Positions 8,849 to 17,478 of a stretch of 64,000 nt of DNA are shown in pieces. The stretch spans positions 62,001-126,000 of the forward strand of contig CACYGI010000001.1 in assembly GCA_902773925.1 (NCBI GenBank), written 5' to 3'. The number at the start of each line of letters is the position of its first letter. The first letter of the stretch is position 1. A program made the position numbers and the translations under genes. Source of the DNA: an uncultured Bacteroidia bacterium. Its GTDB lineage: Bacteria; Bacteroidota; Bacteroidia; Bacteroidales; UBA932. A model generated the notes under the pieces. The model searched no databases and was not told the origin of the DNA. It saw only the letters and a list, made by a program, of their open reading frames with translations.

Positions 8849-9688
8849 ATGAAAAACAAGGCCTTTCTTACTGTTTTGGCACTCCTTGCCGCGGCTGCGG
8901 CCTGCTCCGTCAAGGAAGACCGGACTGACTGTCCGTGCCTGCTGCAGGTGGATTTGCAACATATACTCAGCAGCGAACCTTTCCGCGACATGACAAGTGG
9001 TATGGTCAGCATAGACTGCATCTGTCAGGGCAAATACATCGCCTCGGATGCATATCTGATCCCGACGTGTCCGTCAATCATGGAAAAGACCGTTCCACGC
9101 AGAGGAGTACAGCTCATCGGCACCCTTCTCCCCGAGCCGAGGCGCATTACGGAAGGAAAGGCCTTTATCGCTTTAGGACAGCAGGCGGATTCCCTCTACG
9201 CGTGCCGTGCAGTAGTGGATACGCGGGGTGAGGAGGCCCGCGTAGAGTTGGATCTATACAAGCAATTCTCTACTGTCTATATCTCGGTCATCGCTACCGA
9301 TACGGACGGCAAGGCCGTCTCTGGCGCCGCACCGGACGATCTGCTCTTCCAGGCCGTGGGAACGGTCGCAGGATTTGATGCCTGCAGCATGGAACCCCTG
9401 GAGGGTACATTCTCCTACGGGCTGAAAGATCGCACGGCGGACGGCGAACTGACCTTCCGGATGCCGCGGCAGAAAGATGCAGGCATCATCCTGAAAGTGA
9501 AAGGAAGTGAAGACTTTTCGGAAGAAGGCATCACAGTCCCTATGGGCCTCTATCTGGAGCGCGCAGGATACGACTTCAATGCCGCCTGGCTCGCGGACAT
9601 TCACCTTCAGGTCAATATCTCGCCTACAGATATAACAATCAGCGTCCTCGATTGGGAGGACGCCGGACGTATCGATACTGATATATAG
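8849..9688 (+). CDS. FimB/Mfa2-family fimbrial anchor
   Basis: 279 residues, lipobox AAAAC (Cys19). Right after the lipobox comes KEDRTDCPCLLQVDL, the Cys-Pro motif typical of FimB/Mfa2 proteins, which stay lipid-anchored and tie the fimbria to the outer membrane and limit its length. The end IQVNI/ITISVLDWED-type strands also fit. It is the last gene of the operon, nine bases after the major subunit; the next features downstream are on the other strand. Confidence 0.85.
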   Translation: MKNKAFLTVLALLAAAAACSVKEDRTDCPCLLQVDLQHILSSEPFRDMTSGMVSIDCICQGKYIASDAYLIPTCPSIMEKTVPRRGVQLIGTLLPEPRRITEGKAFIALGQQADSLYACRAVVDTRGEEARVELDLYKQFSTVYISVIATDTDGKAVSGAAPDDLLFQAVGTVAGFDACSMEPLEGTFSYGLKDRTADGELTFRMPRQKDAGIILKVKGSEDFSEEGITVPMGLYLERAGYDFNAAWLADIHLQVNISPTDITISVLDWEDAGRIDTDI

Positions 9689-9702
9689 ACAGGTAAAAGA
9701 GG

Positions 9703-9788
9703 TGCCCGGGACGGGAATCGAACCCGTACGGCCATTCCTGGCCACGGGATTTTAAGTCCCGCGTGTCTACCGATTTCACCACCCGGGC
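9703..9788 (-). tRNA. tRNA-Leu (anticodon TAA)
   Basis: 86 bases. The acceptor arms GCCCGGG/CCCGGGC pair fully. The anticodon loop CTTAAAA gives anticodon TAA, and the long variable arm (GTGGCCAGGAATGGCCGT-type) is typical of tRNA-Leu. The T-loop GGTTCGATTCC is intact and CCA is not encoded. Confidence 0.95.
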
Positions 9789-9795
9789 AAATGAA

Positions 9796-9820
9796 GACCG
9801 GCCTGTTCCGGCCGGTCTTT
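9796..9820 (-). terminator. Hairpin between the DUF3868 gene and tRNA-Leu
   Basis: GACCGGCC (9796-9803), a six-base loop and GGCCGGTC (9810-9817) form a perfect 8-bp stem. It has TTT on the plus side and TTCATTT on the minus side, so it could terminate the DUF3868 gene on the minus strand or act in both directions. Confidence 0.6.
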
Positions 9821-9845
9821 CAATTGTCCATCAGGTCCTCAAATA

Positions 9846-11303
9846 CTACTTGGGGAAGTACTTGTTGTTGATGCGGACCTTGTCGAGCTCCTCGTAGTTC
9901 TTGTCGAGAGCAGGCAGGTTGCCGGCCTTTGCGAAGCAAGCCTCTGCAGCGTCTGCGTCACCGACCAGGAGGTAGCAAGCACCGAGGTTGTTCATAACCT
10001 CTTCGGTGGTGCCGGCCTTCTTGTAGTGCTCGATAGCCTTTGCGACGTTGAAGTCTGCAAGTGCGCGCTCAGCTGCGAATGCGTTGAGTGCCTCGCTGTC
10101 CGGATACAGGCCGAGACCCTGGTTGAGAATCTCGTCACCTGCGCCGTTGGCGACCAGGATAGCGTACTCTGCAGGACCGATGTTCATCGGATCAACATTG
10201 TAGAGAGCCAGGATGTCCTCGACTGCATAGCTGCGCATCTTGTAGGAGATGACGCAGTCAGCGAAACGGCTGCGAGCGTAGGTGTTGTCGAAGATAGCCT
10301 TGTAAGTCTTGCCGCCTGCGACCTTGCGGATAGCTGCCTCACGTGCGTCGAGGTCTTCGATCTTGAGTGCGTCGAGCAGAGCCTCGCGGTTGTCTGCAAC
10401 TACCTTGACGTCGGTGCTGTTGATGAACTCCTCGGCATTTGCCCAGTACTCACCGCGGCCAACAGTCTGGAAGATCTCGTCACCGAAACCGTACTTCTTG
10501 GCGATGATGTCCTTGACGGTAGCGGCGCGCTTGTCTGCAAGACCCTGGTTGTAGATGACAGGGGATTCGGGAGATGCCCAGCCTTCGACTGCGACCTCGA
10601 GAACCTCGAAGTTGCCTTCGTCGATGGTCGTCATAATCTTGAGGGCTTCCTTGTTCTCCATATAGCTCTCAACGCTGCGGGTCACGTTGACCGGATAGTA
10701 GAGGCGGGTCTGGAGCTTGTGGACGTCACCGGTCTCGATGTCAGGCTTGACCTCGACGAACTCGGGGTTGATCTGGAGGGGCTCCTCATAGAAAGGAACT
10801 TCGCAGATATCCTCCTCGCCAGGGCATCCGTTGATGCAGTTGGGCGAATAGGTAGCCATCTGGGAGGTGACCATCAGGCGTGCACCGTCCATCCACTCCT
10901 CGTAAGGGATGTGGCGCTGGGTCTTGATGACCAGGTTCTCGCCTTCCTTGAGGGTGAAAACGCGTACGTAGTTGGGATCGCAGACACCATAGATCTTATT
11001 CTCGAGCCACTTTTCAAGACCGGTACGGCCGGGAGCGTTGACTGCGATAACTTCGATGAGGTGCTTGTTGGGGTCCTTCTTGATAACGGGAGTAAGCAGA
11101 AGAGTACCGCACTCCTCGACAGCTGCCGGATTGACAGTGAACTGATAATCTACGAGCAGGCACTTACCGTCAGTCGAGGGAACGAGGCTGACAATCTTCA
11201 TCTCTACATTGTCATTGCAAATCTTGAAAGGATTGGCAACGGCAGTGAATGTTGCAACGAGTCCGAGTGTGACGGCTGCCAACAATTTGCTGATTTTCTT
11301 CAT
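9846..11303 (-). CDS. DUF3868/OmpA-like/TPR protein
   Basis: 485 residues with a cleavable signal peptide (to about residue 23). The N-terminal domain (CNDNVEMKIVSLVPSTDGK..., VDYQFTVNPAAV, LTPVIKKD) matches DUF3868, known from FimA/Mfa-type fimbrial loci. It is followed by an OmpA-like section (VAVEGWASPESPVIYNQGLADKRA, about 260-285) and TPR-like helices at the C-terminus (AIEHYKKAGTTEEVMNNLGACYLLVGDADAAEACFAKAG). It stands alone on the strand opposite the fimbrial operon, beyond tRNA-Leu, with its own promoter. Codon use is more uniform than in neighbours, which suggests high expression. It is probably the peptidoglycan-linked partner of the fimbrial system or an abundant outer-membrane protein. 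Confidence 0.75.
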   Translation of the reverse strand: MKKISKLLAAVTLGLVATFTAVANPFKICNDNVEMKIVSLVPSTDGKCLLVDYQFTVNPAAVEECGTLLLTPVIKKDPNKHLIEVIAVNAPGRTGLEKWLENKIYGVCDPNYVRVFTLKEGENLVIKTQRHIPYEEWMDGARLMVTSQMATYSPNCINGCPGEEDICEVPFYEEPLQINPEFVEVKPDIETGDVHKLQTRLYYPVNVTRSVESYMENKEALKIMTTIDEGNFEVLEVAVEGWASPESPVIYNQGLADKRAATVKDIIAKKYGFGDEIFQTVGRGEYWANAEEFINSTDVKVVADNREALLDALKIEDLDAREAAIRKVAGGKTYKAIFDNTYARSRFADCVISYKMRSYAVEDILALYNVDPMNIGPAEYAILVANGAGDEILNQGLGLYPDSEALNAFAAERALADFNVAKAIEHYKKAGTTEEVMNNLGACYLLVGDADAAEACFAKAGNLPALDKNYEELDKVRINNKYFPK

Positions 11304-11368
11304 GTTTTATAATGTTAAAATTTATTAATGTCCTCAATGACACACAATTAGCCAAAGTTTAGCAAAGT

Positions 11369-11401
11369 CAAAGATATGAAAAATTTTGCAATAAAAATCA
11401 A
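11369..11401 (-). promoter_or_regulatory. Promoter for the DUF3868 gene
   Basis: On the minus strand TTGA (11398-11401) is followed after 21 bases by TATCTTTG (11369-11376). The -7 box is a full match and the -33 box partial. The leader would be about 60 bases of AT-rich RNA. Confidence 0.6.
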
Positions 11402-11416
11402 TTAACTATAAATTTG
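11385..11416 (+). promoter_or_regulatory. Promoter for the polyferredoxin/aldo-keto reductase operon
   Basis: TTTG (11385-11388), 20 bases, TAAATTTG (11409-11416). It overlaps the divergent promoter of the DUF3868 gene. Its position rules out the in-frame GTG at 11418 as start codon and points to the ATG at 11448. Confidence 0.75.
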
Positions 11417-11447
11417 TGTGAAACATAACCGATTAATCCCCCGCCAA

Positions 11448-12944
11448 ATGCTAAGAAAAATCCGTATCGTACTGGCAGCAGTCGTGTTTGTCTGTATAAG
11501 TCTGCTGTTCCTGGACTTCACCGGAGCATGGTCGCCCAAATTCAGTTTCCTCGCCGGCATACAGGCCCTGGAGGCCGTTCTGGCGCTCAATCTTCTGGTC
11601 ATCATCGCCCTTGTACTTGTCACTCTCCTTTTCGGGCGCGTCTATTGCTCTGTCATCTGCCCTCTTGGCATTTTGCAGGACATCATATCCGCCCCCGGAA
11701 GCCGGAAGCACCGCAACCGTTTCTCCTATAAAAAGGAGCTACCGATAGTGCGCTACGGCATCCTGGGCGTTTTCATCCTTCTGATTATCCTCGGCTTCAC
11801 ATCAATCGCCGCGCTGATAGCCCCCTACGGCGCATTCGGCCGCATAATGAGCGAGCTTTTCGCTCCCCTCTACGGCTGGTGCAACAACCTTCTGGCTGCG
11901 ATTTCAGAGCATAGCGGCAGCGTAACGTTCTACCCCGTACAGGTGGCCGTGCGCAGCCTGCCGACATTGATCGTGGCGGCCGTCAGCTTCGTCGTCATAT
12001 TCGCTTTCGCGCGAATCGGCGGACGCCTCTGGTGCAACACCGTCTGCCCCGTGGGCACGGTACTCGGCCTGCTTTCGCGTTTCGCCATTTTCAAGCCCGT
12101 AATCAACGAATCCAAGTGTATTTCCTGCGGCATTTGCGCCCGCGGCTGCAAATCTTCCTGCATCAATCCGAAGGAGCACAGCATCGACTACAGCCGCTGC
12201 GTGATGTGTATGGACTGCATTGACAACTGCACGCACGGGGCCATCAGCATCGCCGCCGCGCCCTGCAAGAGCTGCAAGACCAGGCCGGAACCGGCCGCAA
12301 ATGACGAGGCGGGCGATTCTTCGGCCGACGGAGGACGCCGCGCATTCATTACCGGGGCCCTGCTGGCCGCCGGTGCGGTAACGCTCAAGGCACAGAAGAA
12401 GGATGCCGACGGCGGACTTGCGGCACTCCAGGACAAGAAGAAACCCCGTCGCGAAGTGCCACTCAAGCCTGCAGGCGCCCAGAGCCTCAGGCATTTCAGC
12501 AGCAGCTGCGTCGCCTGCCAGCTCTGCGTGACCGAATGTCCCTTCGGAGTCCTCTCCCCCTCTACATCGCTTGATACTCTGATGCAGCCCGAGATGAACT
12601 TCGAGAAGGGATTCTGCCGCACAAGCTGCAACCGCTGCTCGCAGGTCTGCCCCGCAGGCGCGATCAAGCCCGTTACCGTAGAAGAAAAGACTTCGATCCG
12701 CATAGGTCACGCCGTAGTCATTCCCGACAACTGCCTGCCCGCAAGCCAGGGACAGAGCTGCGGCAACTGCTCGCGCCACTGCCCCACCGGAGCCATCACG
12801 ATGGTCGACGGGCCGATGGATAAGAAGATTCCGGCCGTCAATACCGAGCTCTGCATAGGCTGCGGCTCCTGCGAATACCATTGCCCCGCAAGGCCCTATC
12901 CCGCAATATATGTAGAAGGCCATCTCATTCACAACCAGATCTAG
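11448..12944 (+). CDS. Membrane-bound polyferredoxin (NapH-like N-terminus, multiple 4Fe-4S motifs)
   Basis: 498 residues from the ATG at 11448. The N-terminal half has several membrane helices (about 5-25, 45-65, 102-125, 171-190) with CSVICPLG and CNTVCPVG motifs, as in NapH/YccM-type quinol-linked proteins. Ferredoxin motifs follow (CISCGICARGC, CVMCMDCIDNC). After a loop with an internal RRAFITGALLAAGA segment (about 297-310) come three more clusters (CVACQLCVTEC, CNRCSQVC, CIGCGSCEYHC). It probably carries electrons from the membrane pool to the Tat-exported reductase encoded 12 bases downstream. The internal Arg-Arg hydrophobic stretch may place the second ferredoxin module outside the cytoplasm; this is inferred. 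Confidence 0.85.
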   Translation: MLRKIRIVLAAVVFVCISLLFLDFTGAWSPKFSFLAGIQALEAVLALNLLVIIALVLVTLLFGRVYCSVICPLGILQDIISAPGSRKHRNRFSYKKELPIVRYGILGVFILLIILGFTSIAALIAPYGAFGRIMSELFAPLYGWCNNLLAAISEHSGSVTFYPVQVAVRSLPTLIVAAVSFVVIFAFARIGGRLWCNTVCPVGTVLGLLSRFAIFKPVINESKCISCGICARGCKSSCINPKEHSIDYSRCVMCMDCIDNCTHGAISIAAAPCKSCKTRPEPAANDEAGDSSADGGRRAFITGALLAAGAVTLKAQKKDADGGLAALQDKKKPRREVPLKPAGAQSLRHFSSSCVACQLCVTECPFGVLSPSTSLDTLMQPEMNFEKGFCRTSCNRCSQVCPAGAIKPVTVEEKTSIRIGHAVVIPDNCLPASQGQSCGNCSRHCPTGAITMVDGPMDKKIPAVNTELCIGCGSCEYHCPARPYPAIYVEGHLIHNQI

Positions 12945-12956
12945 GAGACTCAACGT

Positions 12957-14354
12957 ATGGAAAAGCTACTGCACAACATAAACCGCCGCCAGTTTCTGAA
13001 GACTCTGGGCGGCACCGCCGCAACCCTGGCCACGGCAACCGCACTTGGCGCCAAAAATCCTTTCGCAGAAGAAGGTGAGCAGCAGGGCGGTATGACTTAT
13101 CGCACCTCCGGCAAGGGAGACCGCGTATCCCTGCTTGGCTACGGCTGTATGCGCTGGCCGATGATTAAGAACGAAAAAGGCGAGGACATTATCGACCAGG
13201 AGGCTGTCAACCAGCTGGTCGATTACGCCCTGGCGCACGGAGTCAATTACTTCGACACGGCTCCGCGATACCTTCAGGGCCTCTCCGAGGAAGCCACAGC
13301 CAACGCGCTGCAGCGCCATCCGCGCGATTCGTACTACATCGCCACCAAGATGACCAATACGAATGACTATTCGCGCAAGGCGGCGATGGATATGTACCGC
13401 CAGTCATTCAAGCGGCTGAAGGTCGATTATATCGACTATTACCTGCTGCACACCATCGGCGGTACGCGCCGCGACCTTACGGCACAGGAGGTATTTGACA
13501 AGCGTTTTATCGAAAACGGAATGCTCGACTTCCTGATGAAGGAACGCGAGGCGGGCCGCATCCGCCACCTGGGATTCTCGTTCCACGGACAGGATGACGG
13601 ATTCGACTATTTCCTCTCATATCACGACAAGGTGCACTGGGATTTCGTCCAGATACAGATGAACTACGTGGACTGGAAGCATCACAGCGACAGCAAGAAC
13701 CGCCGTCCACAGTCGGACGCTTCGTATATGTATGAGCGCCTGACCGCGCTTGGCATCCCCGTAGTCATAATGGAGCCTCTGCTCGGAGGCCAGCTGGCCA
13801 GCCTCAACGACCACCTGACGACCGAAATGCTGAGCCGCGAACCTTCGCGCAGCATCGCTTCGTGGGCATTCCGCTACTGCGGCACCTATCCCAACGTGAT
13901 GACGGTGCTGAGCGGTATGACCTATATGGAAAATCTCGTTGACAACCTGAGCAGCTTCGCCCCGCTCAAACCGCTGACGGACGAAGAGGTCGCCTGGCTG
14001 GAAAATGAAGTGGCCGAAGAATTCGATTCCTTCCCCATCATAATGTGCACCGCCTGCCAGTACTGCATGCCGTGCCCCTACGGACTCGACATTCCCGGCA
14101 TTTTCGCCCATTACAACAAGTGCGTCAATGAAGGTGCGGTCAACCGCGACCGGGGATCGAAGGAATACCGCAAGGCACGCCGCAAGTTCCTCGTGGGCTA
14201 TGACCGCAGCATCGACCGCCTGCGTCAGGCAGATCAGTGCATCGGCTGCGGACACTGCACGCCGCATTGCCCGCAGGGCATCCGAATCCCTGCAAGAATG
14301 CGTGAGATCGACGAATATACCGAGTTCCTGCGCTCGGATATTTCACCTCTGTAA
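12957..14354 (+). CDS. Tat-exported aldo/keto reductase with C-terminal 4Fe-4S domain
   Basis: 465 residues. The N-terminus has a twin-arginine signal, NRRQFLKTLGG at residues 9-19. An aldo/keto reductase barrel follows, with Asp and Tyr in NYFDTAPRY, Lys in YIATKM and His in YYLLHTIG. The C-terminus carries two Cys clusters, CTACQYCMPCP and CIGCGHCTPHCP, typical of ferredoxin-fused AKRs. Co-transcription with the membrane polyferredoxin suggests the iron-sulfur clusters supply electrons to, or take them from, this enzyme in the periplasm. The substrate is unknown. Confidence 0.88.
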   Translation: MEKLLHNINRRQFLKTLGGTAATLATATALGAKNPFAEEGEQQGGMTYRTSGKGDRVSLLGYGCMRWPMIKNEKGEDIIDQEAVNQLVDYALAHGVNYFDTAPRYLQGLSEEATANALQRHPRDSYYIATKMTNTNDYSRKAAMDMYRQSFKRLKVDYIDYYLLHTIGGTRRDLTAQEVFDKRFIENGMLDFLMKEREAGRIRHLGFSFHGQDDGFDYFLSYHDKVHWDFVQIQMNYVDWKHHSDSKNRRPQSDASYMYERLTALGIPVVIMEPLLGGQLASLNDHLTTEMLSREPSRSIASWAFRYCGTYPNVMTVLSGMTYMENLVDNLSSFAPLKPLTDEEVAWLENEVAEEFDSFPIIMCTACQYCMPCPYGLDIPGIFAHYNKCVNEGAVNRDRGSKEYRKARRKFLVGYDRSIDRLRQADQCIGCGHCTPHCPQGIRIPARMREIDEYTEFLRSDISPL

Positions 14355-14367
14355 AGCAGACCGGGCT

Positions 14368-17319
14368 TTAGTCGGGTCTCCAGGTCACCGTCAGGTCTGT
14401 GCCCGTGACGATGTCGCGGAACCCAACCGGTGTCGCCGTGCTCTGGCGATAGCCGCTGTTGATCCAGCGCAGGTCACCCTGCACCAGCCAGTTGGCAACA
14501 TCCTGCGTAGTGCGGATGATGAGTGAGCTGACACCCGACGAGGTCCTCAGCGGCGCTTCGTCGTCCGCATTGCAGAACATCCACACCGTCGTGGCGTCCG
14601 GCCGGAGGAAATTGCCGTTAAGCTTGATGTCGGTAAGCATCGGCACGTGATAGAACATACAGTCCATCGTCTTGACCTGCGAAGGGTTGAGTCCCGTCAG
14701 ATCTACGCTCGAGAGCGTTGCGCAGCCCGCAAACATATACGCCAGGGAGGTGCAGGACGAGAGGTCGAACGAGTGGGCGAAAGACTCCATCCGGTCATTG
14801 TACTGGAACATACCGCGCATCGTCTTGACCGCCGCGGTATTGAAGCCCGTGCCGAGCTTGAGCGAAGTACGGGACGTATTGTGGGCGAACATATTGTCCA
14901 TCGTCGTCACATTGGCCGTATTGAAAGAGCTCAGATCGAGCGTCTTCAGACTGCGGCAATATGAGAACATATATGACATATCCGTCACCGAAGCCGTATT
15001 GAAGGAGCTCAGGTCCACTGCCTCCAGACTCTCGCACTGGTAGAACATACAGTAGAGCGAAGCTGCCGAAGCGGTATTGAAAGAGCTCAGATTCACCGAC
15101 TTGAGATCGAAGCAGCGGGCGAACATCATTATGAAGTTGAGCGCGCTGCCGGTATCGAACGAACTCAGATCAAGCGTCTGCAGCTTCCGGCAGGTATTGA
15201 ACATACTGCGGAAATTGGTCACCTTGGCCGTATTGAAGCCGCTCAGGTCGATCGCGGTCAGGGCCTGACGGAGCGAATCCGTGCCATACTGGTTGAACAT
15301 CGCCTCCATCGTCACGGCCTCGGAGGTATTGAGCGCAGTAAGGCCGTCGAAACCCTCCAGGCAATTGAACAACGCGAACATCTGCGAAGCATCCTGCCCC
15401 GTGCAGATTTCGGATGCTGGGGTGGTAAGACTCAGGACACCGGAGGACGCATCAAATGAAGCATACACCGGAATCTCGGACCCTTCGGCCGAGATATCCG
15501 TCCCCTCTGTCGCAAAATCATCCTTGCGCATAACTATGCGGCGGACAAGCGTATCCATCGTGGAGACGAGCGCCGTAGGATCAGAGAGCTTCTTGATGGC
15601 CGAATTGAACGAAGGACCGGCGGGCAGCAGGGCCTGATGCAGGACCTGCGAGCCGCTCCAGTCGAACACTGCGGAGAACGCATCCTTCGCCCCGTAAGGC
15701 ACGTATATCATCGTAGGATACGGCTCAGGGAATGAGGTGCCGTCAATCTTGGGAGCGGTATAACCCATAAACTTGAGCGTATCCAGACTCTTGGAGCCGT
15801 TGAAGGCATAGCGTCCGAATGAAGCTATCGATGAGGGGAACACCACCCTCCGGAGCGACTTGGCGCGGTTGAAGGCGTCAAATCCGATATCCGTGATACC
15901 CTCGGGTATCGTGAGAGTCAGAGAGTCTGACATGAAACTGTTGACCGTCACCTTCGAGTCCTTGTCGATGAGGAAGAAGTGATCCAGAATCCTGAGAGAC
16001 GTATCGTTGGTCTTCAACTCCTCAAGAGCGGGGCAATCTGCAAATGCCGCTTCTCCCGGGGTGAAAGAGGTGCTGCGGACAGTCAGGCTGCGCAGAGCCT
16101 TGCAGCCGGCAAATGCGGCCGAACCGGTAGATTCCACCTCGGGCGGCAGAATAATGGAGGGCAGCGATGCGCAGGAGGCAAATGCCTGATATTCCATCCT
16201 TGTAAGGCTCGTCGGCAGGGTGATGCGGACCAGAGTACTGCAGTTGCTGAACGCCCTGCCCTGCAGCGTCGTGATCCCTGTGAAATACTTGAACTCGTCG
16301 AAGCTTTCGATCTTCGAGCCCATAAATACCTGTCCCAGCTGTGAATCGGTCACGGCTTCGGCCTCGGCCTGCTGGATGTGACCGTCACCGTTGGTGTCCC
16401 ATCCGGCTGCGATGCATATCTCGCCGACCTGCGGATCGGCAAATACGATGTACTCTCCGGGAACCGGCTCCAGGGCTGTCTGTACCACATACAGACGGCC
16501 TTTGTCGAACGAGCGCAGGGGAAGCGTCAGATCATACTCTTTTTCGAGCGAAACAACCTTCAGCTTGAATTGCTGCGTGCGGTCGGTGGTATCCTGACCG
16601 AATGCGATGAAGAGATCATTGACCAGACGGCCTTCATCCAGGGCCACTCCGCTGACTGTGACGGTATCCGTCCCGCCTCCGGTAACAGCCTCGCGGCCGT
16701 CTGCGAAGAATGCCGTGCGCATCTGCGCCTGCCCGTCAAGATGGATCAGCTGCAGGGTCGCGTCAGTGTCTGTCACGCCCATTGCGGTCATCGTACCCGC
16801 AGGGAATTGAAGTATCACGCAATGCTGGGCGAGGGTGATATCCGTAGGCAGGGCGGTCGCAGTGCCGGTATAAGACATCACGTCGCAACGGCCGAGATCT
16901 GTCAGAGCACCGCTCTGGGCATCGATGCCAAGCGTATAACTATCGCCCTCCAGAACATCTGTATAAGGATAGAGGATGGTAAATGAAGTCGCTTCGGCAA
17001 GGGCCGGGATGCCGCTTTCCAGGCACGAGAAAACCGCCCATTTGCCGTCTCCGCTGATGGTTGCGGGATCGATGAGGAATTTCTCGCAGACGAGTGCGTC
17101 AGTCGCGTCGCGGTAGATGACGGCTATGCTGTCCGCCTCATCCCAGCGTGCGATGAGGGTATAGTCCTCCTCCTGGGTGAGCGAGACTTTGGTCAGCTGG
17201 CTGCGCGAAACGCGGATATAAGTGCCGGATGTAGTATTGGCAGGGAACTGCTCCTGCGGGGTGCAGGCCGCAATAATGGCGGAGAGCAGAATGGCTGAAA
17301 TGATAAATCTGTATCTCAT
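14368..17319 (-). CDS. BspA-like surface lipoprotein: fimbrillin-like domain, LRR and DUF285 repeats
   Basis: 983 residues, lipobox IIAAC (Cys19). Order of parts: a fimbrillin-like N-domain (about 30-290, with LIARWDEADSIAV at 55-67); an EF-hand-like loop, DTNGDGHIQQAE (308-319); BspA-type leucine-rich repeats (about 345-545); then from about 660 to 905 repeats of the DUF285 type with the core LDLSSFNTA-x-VT-x-M-x-x-MF. Such proteins are surface-exposed adhesins or binding proteins in gut Bacteroidales. It follows a 44-residue ORF with a strong Shine-Dalgarno sequence (AGGAGG) overlapping that ORF's stop codon. The segment about 565-680 and the C-terminal 60 residues are clearly homologous to the lipoprotein encoded at 24592-26865. 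Confidence 0.85.
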   Translation of the reverse strand: MRYRFIISAILLSAIIAACTPQEQFPANTTSGTYIRVSRSQLTKVSLTQEEDYTLIARWDEADSIAVIYRDATDALVCEKFLIDPATISGDGKWAVFSCLESGIPALAEATSFTILYPYTDVLEGDSYTLGIDAQSGALTDLGRCDVMSYTGTATALPTDITLAQHCVILQFPAGTMTAMGVTDTDATLQLIHLDGQAQMRTAFFADGREAVTGGGTDTVTVSGVALDEGRLVNDLFIAFGQDTTDRTQQFKLKVVSLEKEYDLTLPLRSFDKGRLYVVQTALEPVPGEYIVFADPQVGEICIAAGWDTNGDGHIQQAEAEAVTDSQLGQVFMGSKIESFDEFKYFTGITTLQGRAFSNCSTLVRITLPTSLTRMEYQAFASCASLPSIILPPEVESTGSAAFAGCKALRSLTVRSTSFTPGEAAFADCPALEELKTNDTSLRILDHFFLIDKDSKVTVNSFMSDSLTLTIPEGITDIGFDAFNRAKSLRRVVFPSSIASFGRYAFNGSKSLDTLKFMGYTAPKIDGTSFPEPYPTMIYVPYGAKDAFSAVFDWSGSQVLHQALLPAGPSFNSAIKKLSDPTALVSTMDTLVRRIVMRKDDFATEGTDISAEGSEIPVYASFDASSGVLSLTTPASEICTGQDASQMFALFNCLEGFDGLTALNTSEAVTMEAMFNQYGTDSLRQALTAIDLSGFNTAKVTNFRSMFNTCRKLQTLDLSSFDTGSALNFIMMFARCFDLKSVNLSSFNTASAASLYCMFYQCESLEAVDLSSFNTASVTDMSYMFSYCRSLKTLDLSSFNTANVTTMDNMFAHNTSRTSLKLGTGFNTAAVKTMRGMFQYNDRMESFAHSFDLSSCTSLAYMFAGCATLSSVDLTGLNPSQVKTMDCMFYHVPMLTDIKLNGNFLRPDATTVWMFCNADDEAPLRTSSGVSSLIIRTTQDVANWLVQGDLRWINSGYRQSTATPVGFRDIVTGTDLTVTWRPD

Positions 17320-17331
17320 AGCTGCTTCCTC

Positions 17332-17466
17332 CTACCATAAAATGGGGTCAAAATCACCGATTCCGGGGAAAGAGCTGGTACAGAGCGTCTCGCCTTCCCT
17401 GATCGGATAGGTTTCACATTGCGGCGGCGCGTAGGCCTGCCTGATACGTGCATCCATCACTTGCAT
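17332..17466 (-). CDS. Small coupled ORF A (44 aa), Y-x2-P/[IL]-[CA]-[QT]-S family
   Basis: 44 residues, starting 12 bases after the stop codon of the carboxyltransferase gene and ending 12 bases before the BspA-like lipoprotein gene. The stop codon is embedded in TAGGAGG, so it overlaps the Shine-Dalgarno sequence of the next gene. Tyr12-x2-Pro15 and, 12 residues on, Leu28-Cys29-Thr30-Ser31-Ser32 line up without gaps with small ORFs B and C in this window. There is no signal peptide. It ends in GIGDFDPILW. Function unknown; the fixed position and shared motif argue that it is translated. Confidence 0.65.
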   Translation of the reverse strand: MQVMDARIRQAYAPPQCETYPIREGETLCTSSFPGIGDFDPILW

Positions 17467-17478
17467 CGTTTTAAGTTA

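Noticed and set aside
9703..9788. tRNA-Leu as a site of an integrated element
   Set aside because: No integrase and no repeated tRNA end were seen nearby; the adjacent genes form an ordinary fimbrial locus.
14355..14380. Hairpin between the convergent aldo/keto reductase and BspA-like genes
   Set aside because: AGACC/GGTCT gives only about five pairs and no T-run on either strand follows; too weak to call a terminator.
14368..15350. Possible nucleotide tandem repeat or phase-variable tract in the BspA-like gene
   Set aside because: The periodicity is at the protein level (DUF285 units of about 23-25 residues) with diverged codons; no simple-sequence tract is present.
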